This document shows positions 6,910 to 8,698 of a DNA stretch of 8,698 nt, in pieces. A program made the position numbers and the translations under genes. The stretch's first letter is position 1. Every line of letters starts with the position of its first letter. Under the pieces are notes generated by a model. The model saw nothing but the letters and a program-made list of their open reading frames with translations, did not search any database and was not told where the DNA came from. The stretch is from an uncultured Brevinema sp. (lineage in GTDB: Bacteria; Spirochaetota; Brevinematia; Brevinematales; Brevinemataceae), in contig CAMQSH010000076.1 of the NCBI GenBank assembly GCA_947036575.1, forward strand, positions 1-8,698, read 5' to 3'.

Positions 6910-6942
6910 AAAAAAGCTCATCATTATGATGAGCTTTTTTGT
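6910..6942. terminator. Bidirectional terminator (repeat stem, copy 2)
   Basis: The same perfect 13-bp stem as at 5873-5903, AAAAAAGCTCATC with GATGAGCTTTTTT, here with loop ATTAT. It ends the small repeat-protein transcript on the plus strand. On the minus strand it is the first strong stop for transcripts starting at the 7498-7526 promoter. Confidence 0.88.
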
Positions 6943-6980
6943 TATAGTGTGGTAACCCTGATTATCAGAGTGTTCCTACT

Positions 6981-7037
6981 CCAATTTCATAAACCCACCA
7001 AATCCCAATTTCATAAACCCACCACCCAATTTCATAA
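6981..7037. repeat. Tandem repeat, 24/21-base units, with a possible 28-residue reading frame on the minus strand
   Basis: CCAATTTCATAAACCCACCA occurs at 6981-7000 and 7005-7024, and its first 12 bases again at 7026-7037. Unit lengths of 24 and 21 are both multiples of three. On the minus strand a short ORF runs from ATG at 7051 to TGA at 6965 and reads as repeats of Y-E-I-G with W-W-V between them (28 residues). It has no Shine-Dalgarno, so translation is doubtful. The rest of the long gap 6818-7628 holds the GATAGTCA repeats, the terminator at 6910, candidate RNA copy B and its promoter, and the terminator at 7584. Confidence 0.6.
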
Positions 7038-7117
7038 TCAAAACCACACATTTTTAGTTAGTGCTATGGGTACTTAGATATTCAGATGAGGAAATACGCT
7101 TAAAGCTAGGATAACTA

Positions 7118-7491
7118 ATTTAAGGAAATCCTGCTCAAAGCTAAAGCATCTCGCTATTCTCTGAACTCTGCTTAAAAGTTTCACTTTTTACGCTGAGTAA
7201 GAAACCAATGTCGTAGCTTGCACTCGTTGTTTTCTAATCAATAATGCCCATAGAGTTTGTATGGTTCACATTTCAGACCGAGATCTAAATATTTCTACTT
7301 ACACCACAGCGACTAAAAATATACAAAACTCTATGAGCATTTATAATAAATTTACCATCGCTATGGTGTAAAAACAAATATCTAGACCAATTTTGTATTT
7401 TAAAATAAAAAAAGATTCTCTGTACAGAAAACCTCTATCTTAAAATACAAGATAGAAATTAAAAAGATCGTTTCCGATCTGAAATGTGAAC
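7118..7491 (-). ncRNA. Candidate structured, pseudoknotted RNA, copy B
   Basis: No ORF of note, but dense inverted repeats. Read on the minus strand from the predicted start at about 7491, they are: closing helix 7478-7491/7264-7277 (14 bp perfect); hairpin AGATCG-GAAA-CGATCT (7480-7465), which overlaps the closing helix by 3 bases and is followed by a T-run; a 15-bp hairpin 7450-7436/7407-7393; helix 7386-7358/7312-7284 (24 of 29 Watson-Crick plus 3 G-U); helix 7341-7321/7262-7243 (about 19 pairs, one bulge), whose 5' strand lies inside the loop of the previous helix and whose 3' strand follows the closing helix, a pseudoknot topology; and hairpin 7198-7183/7179-7165. A near-consensus promoter sits immediately upstream. 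Copy A at 1888-2290 shares collinear blocks. The RNA may continue leftward to the terminator at 6910. It does not look like tmRNA, RNase P, SRP or 6S RNA to me; function unknown. Confidence 0.5.
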
Positions 7492-7497
7492 ATATAT

Positions 7498-7526
7498 ACT
7501 ATATCATAGAAATGATTTTTTGTCAA
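7498..7526 (-). promoter_or_regulatory. Promoter of candidate RNA copy B
   Basis: On the minus strand TTGACA (7526-7521), a 17-base spacer, then TATAGT (7503-7498), nearly the sigma70 consensus. The predicted start, 6-8 bases on, falls at about 7491, exactly where the 14-bp closing helix of the candidate RNA begins. No protein start follows within reach. Confidence 0.65.
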
Positions 7527-7583
7527 GAGGTATTTTAAAATAAGGCGAATGCCTTTCAAGAGATTTTTTGAAGTGTGTAAAAG

Positions 7584-7615
7584 AAAACCCCCACCTCATA
7601 ATAAGGGGGGGCTTT
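7584..7615 (-). terminator. GC-rich intrinsic terminator of the YjzC-like gene
   Basis: On the minus strand AAAAG-CCCCC pairs with GGGGG-TTTT (one bulged base), closed around a loop of about 12 bases and followed by a TTTTCTTTT tail. It begins 14 bases after the stop of the 50-residue gene and separates it from the RNA promoter. Confidence 0.75.
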
Positions 7616-7628
7616 TAGAAATACAAAT

Positions 7629-7781
7629 TTATCTTACAGGCATAACCAGTTTGTATTCTTGACTTGCACTTGGTGTTGGTGGAAAAGGTTCGCCTTTTAC
7701 TACCGTTACTTCGTTTTTTGTAGTAGTATTTTGGTAAATACCTGATTTTGTACATGTTTCTCCTGGTGAATAAGCTATCAT
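7629..7781 (-). CDS. YjzC-like small protein (50 aa)
   Basis: A 50-residue ORF with AGGAG 6 bases before the ATG, a near-consensus promoter and its own terminator, so it is very likely real despite its size. The sequence begins M-I-A-Y-S-P-G-E-T-C-T-K-S-G-I-Y and continues E-V-T-V-V-K-G-E-P-F-P-P-T-P then EYKLVMPVR. The order (F/Y)-x-P-G-E...SGIY...VT-x-V-K-G-x-x-F-P-P is that of small YjzC-type proteins widespread in bacteria. Many relatives have a Cys pair after FPP; here that site reads FPPTPSAS and only Cys10 remains, so zinc binding is unlikely. Family members have no firmly known function. The assignment rests on memory of the pattern rather than on a search. Confidence 0.7.
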   Translation of the reverse strand: MIAYSPGETCTKSGIYQNTTTKNEVTVVKGEPFPPTPSASQEYKLVMPVR

Positions 7782-7806
7782 AGAATTCTCCTATAGTTTA
7801 TAGTGT

Positions 7807-7835
7807 ATTATAATAGCTATATAATAAAATATCAA
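7807..7835 (-). promoter_or_regulatory. Promoter of the YjzC-like gene
   Basis: On the minus strand TTGATA (7835-7830), a 17-base spacer, and a perfect TATAAT (7812-7807). The predicted start, near 7800, gives a leader of about 20 bases carrying AGGAG. It lies in the 122-base gap shared with the divergent 7904 gene. Confidence 0.75.
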
Positions 7836-7903
7836 CTATAATATACTATAAAAGTTATAAATTTTATATATATAATTATAGAGTAAAAGGGAGAAAATAA
7901 ATA

Positions 7904-8506
7904 ATGGAAGAATTATTACAACAATTAGTAAATAGTCATAATAGTCCCCATGATTGGGAAAAGTTTAACATAGTAGTATCCCTATTAAATTTAATAATGA
8001 CTGCATGTATTGCAATTGTTTTACACGGGTACAGCAAAGCTCAAAAACGAAAAGATGAACTAAAGGAATATTTAGCAATAAATATTACACCTTTAGTAAA
8101 TACTATATTAGACAAAATAATAGAAACAGAACATTCTTTAATAAAATTAAAGCAATATCATAAATATTTTTTTTTGAATTTAATAAATTTAAGAAAGGCT
8201 TTAATTAATGGACAAATTATTTTTCCAAAGAAAAAATCAACATTTGATAAAATACATAATATCTTATTTGATTTTACTATTTATTTTGAACTTTCTAATG
8301 ACTTTATTGATTATTCATCTGACAAAAAAGAAAGAATATATACTGCGTTAGATTCTGTCCTAAGAGCTATATATGCTATAGTTTTAACAGATGATACGAG
8401 AAGCTTAAATTTACTAAATATCTATGAATCCCAAAAGACAGGCATAAATAATATTGTGCGTGCTCCTTTTATTTCATCTCATTATATAAACCACTCGTTA
8501 TTCTAA
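7904..8506 (+). CDS. Membrane-anchored helical protein of unknown function
   Basis: 200 residues with AAAAGGGAG 10 bases before the ATG, so the start is well supported though the spacing is long. A short acidic N-terminus contains W18. One transmembrane segment follows at about residues 22-42 (I-V-V-S-L-L-N-L-I-M-T-A-C-I-A-I-V-L), then a basic stretch KAQKRKDELK (45-54). The inside-positive charges there predict that the C-terminal ~150 residues are cytoplasmic. That part is mainly helical and Lys/Ile/Asn-rich, with no catalytic motif that I can see. I do not recognise a family. Single-TM anchors with a helical cytoplasmic domain occur in many accessory and defence proteins, but nothing here proves that. 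It sits alone between a divergent small gene and a convergent terminator, and its A/T-rich codon use (many ATA and AAA) suggests an accessory gene. Confidence 0.7.
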   Translation: MEELLQQLVNSHNSPHDWEKFNIVVSLLNLIMTACIAIVLHGYSKAQKRKDELKEYLAINITPLVNTILDKIIETEHSLIKLKQYHKYFFLNLINLRKALINGQIIFPKKKSTFDKIHNILFDFTIYFELSNDFIDYSSDKKERIYTALDSVLRAIYAIVLTDDTRSLNLLNIYESQKTGINNIVRAPFISSHYINHSLF

Positions 8507-8539
8507 ATCTAATTCAGAACAATGTTATAATTCCAAATT

Positions 8540-8572
8540 AAAAAAGCTCATCACTAGGATGAGCTTTTTTTG
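8540..8572. terminator. Bidirectional terminator between convergent genes (repeat stem, copy 3)
   Basis: Again AAAAAAGCTCATC (8540-8552) with GATGAGCTTTTTT (8558-8570), here with loop ACTAG. It ends the 7904 gene on the plus strand and the right-edge gene on the minus strand. Confidence 0.9.
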
Positions 8573-8603
8573 ATTATATTTATATAGTAGAATGGGTGAC
8601 TAG

Positions 8604-8618
8604 CCGAGGATGACTATC
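8604..8618 (-). repeat. Inverted copy of the GATAGTCATC repeat
   Basis: On the minus strand GATAGTCATCCTCGG, differing in one base from GATAGTCATCTTCGG at 6833-6847, followed by CTAGTCACCC, which echoes the GATAGTCAC at 6858. As at the other site, it lies between a stop codon and a copy of the same terminator stem. Confidence 0.6.
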
Positions 8619-8626
8619 CCTATTTA

Positions 8627-8698
8627 TTAAAATGGGGAGGATTCCCCGTCTTTTTGGATGAGATCTTTTAGCCCATTGATGACGACTTTGATGACGAT
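8627..8698 (-). CDS. 3' end of a gene entering from the right edge
   Basis: The minus-strand frame is open from the window edge to TAA at 8627-8629, giving 23 C-terminal residues that contain V-I-N-G-L-K-D-L-I-Q-K-D-G and end S-S-P-F. The stop is followed by a 3' untranslated repeat and the terminator at 8540-8570, which is the normal end of a gene and is the main support. The fragment is too short to identify. Confidence 0.45.
   Translation of the reverse strand: MVIKVVINGLKDLIQKDGESSPF

Noticed and set aside
6958..6968. Perfect palindrome CTGATTATCAG as an operator
   Set aside because: It is eleven bases long, isolated, not near a promoter and lies within the possible 3' part of copy B; it is too short to support a claim.
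6981..7037. CRISPR-like repeats
   Set aside because: There are only two full units and one partial unit, nearly adjacent without 30-base spacers, and no cas genes, so this is a plain tandem repeat.
7118..7491. tmRNA, RNase P RNA, SRP RNA or 6S RNA as identity of the structured element
   Set aside because: I could not find the conserved words of these RNAs (for example GAGGAAAGTCC of RNase P, or a tmRNA 5'/3' acceptor end with an ALAA-type tag), and two diverged copies in one small window do not fit single-copy housekeeping RNAs.
8678..8698. Plus-strand acidic repeat D-D-D-F-D-D-D at the right edge
   Set aside because: The frame has a stop just upstream and no start codon; the minus-strand frame with a stop, 3' region and terminator explains the bases better.

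Overview
The window is AT-rich bacterial DNA with strong Shine-Dalgarno sites and sigma70-type promoters. It carries sugar phosphotransferase (PTS) genes and a signal-peptide protein with the look of an outer-membrane barrel. This suggests a host-associated, fermentative, low-GC diderm. A spirochaete or fusobacterium would fit, but nothing here fixes the taxon.

Layout. (1) 2-1768: the 3' end of a BadF/BadG-type sugar kinase-like gene, a terminator, then two tandem LUD-domain paralogues and a second, bidirectional terminator. (2) 1769-2452: a 684-base region without a recognisable gene. It holds copy A of a candidate structured RNA, most likely read leftward, and the promoter of the next operon. 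(3) 2453-5868: a four-gene PTS operon with a lactose/cellobiose-type EIIC followed by ascorbate (Ula)-type EIIA, EIIB and EIIC, ended by a hairpin terminator. (4) 5929-6480 (-): a secreted, probable beta-barrel protein. (5) 6644-6817 (+): a 57-residue Asn/Lys-rich repeat protein. (6) 6818-7628: a region without a recognisable gene of normal size. It holds a GATAGTCA repeat cluster, a terminator, a 24/21-base tandem repeat and copy B of the candidate RNA with its own promoter. (7) 7629-7781 (-): a 50-residue YjzC-like protein with a near-consensus promoter and its own terminator. (8) 7904-8506 (+): an unrecognised membrane-anchored helical protein. (9) 8627-8698 (-): the 3' end of a gene entering from the right.

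The Ula-type EIIA, EIIB and EIIC form a complete phosphorelay (His68 on EIIA, Cys9 on EIIB, then the membrane EIIC). The preceding lactose-type EIIC has no lactose-type EIIA/EIIB beside it and appears to lack the catalytic His of its family.

The most interesting signal is in the two long gene-poor gaps. They share collinear blocks of similarity over about 370-450 bases. Copy B folds, on the minus strand, into a closing helix, a GAAA-capped hairpin, a 15-bp hairpin and two interleaved helices (pseudoknot topology). Its internal mismatches become G-U pairs only on the minus strand, and a TTGACA-17-TATAGT promoter lies just outside the closing helix. A second pattern is one terminator stem repeated, with identical arms, at three convergent gene junctions.
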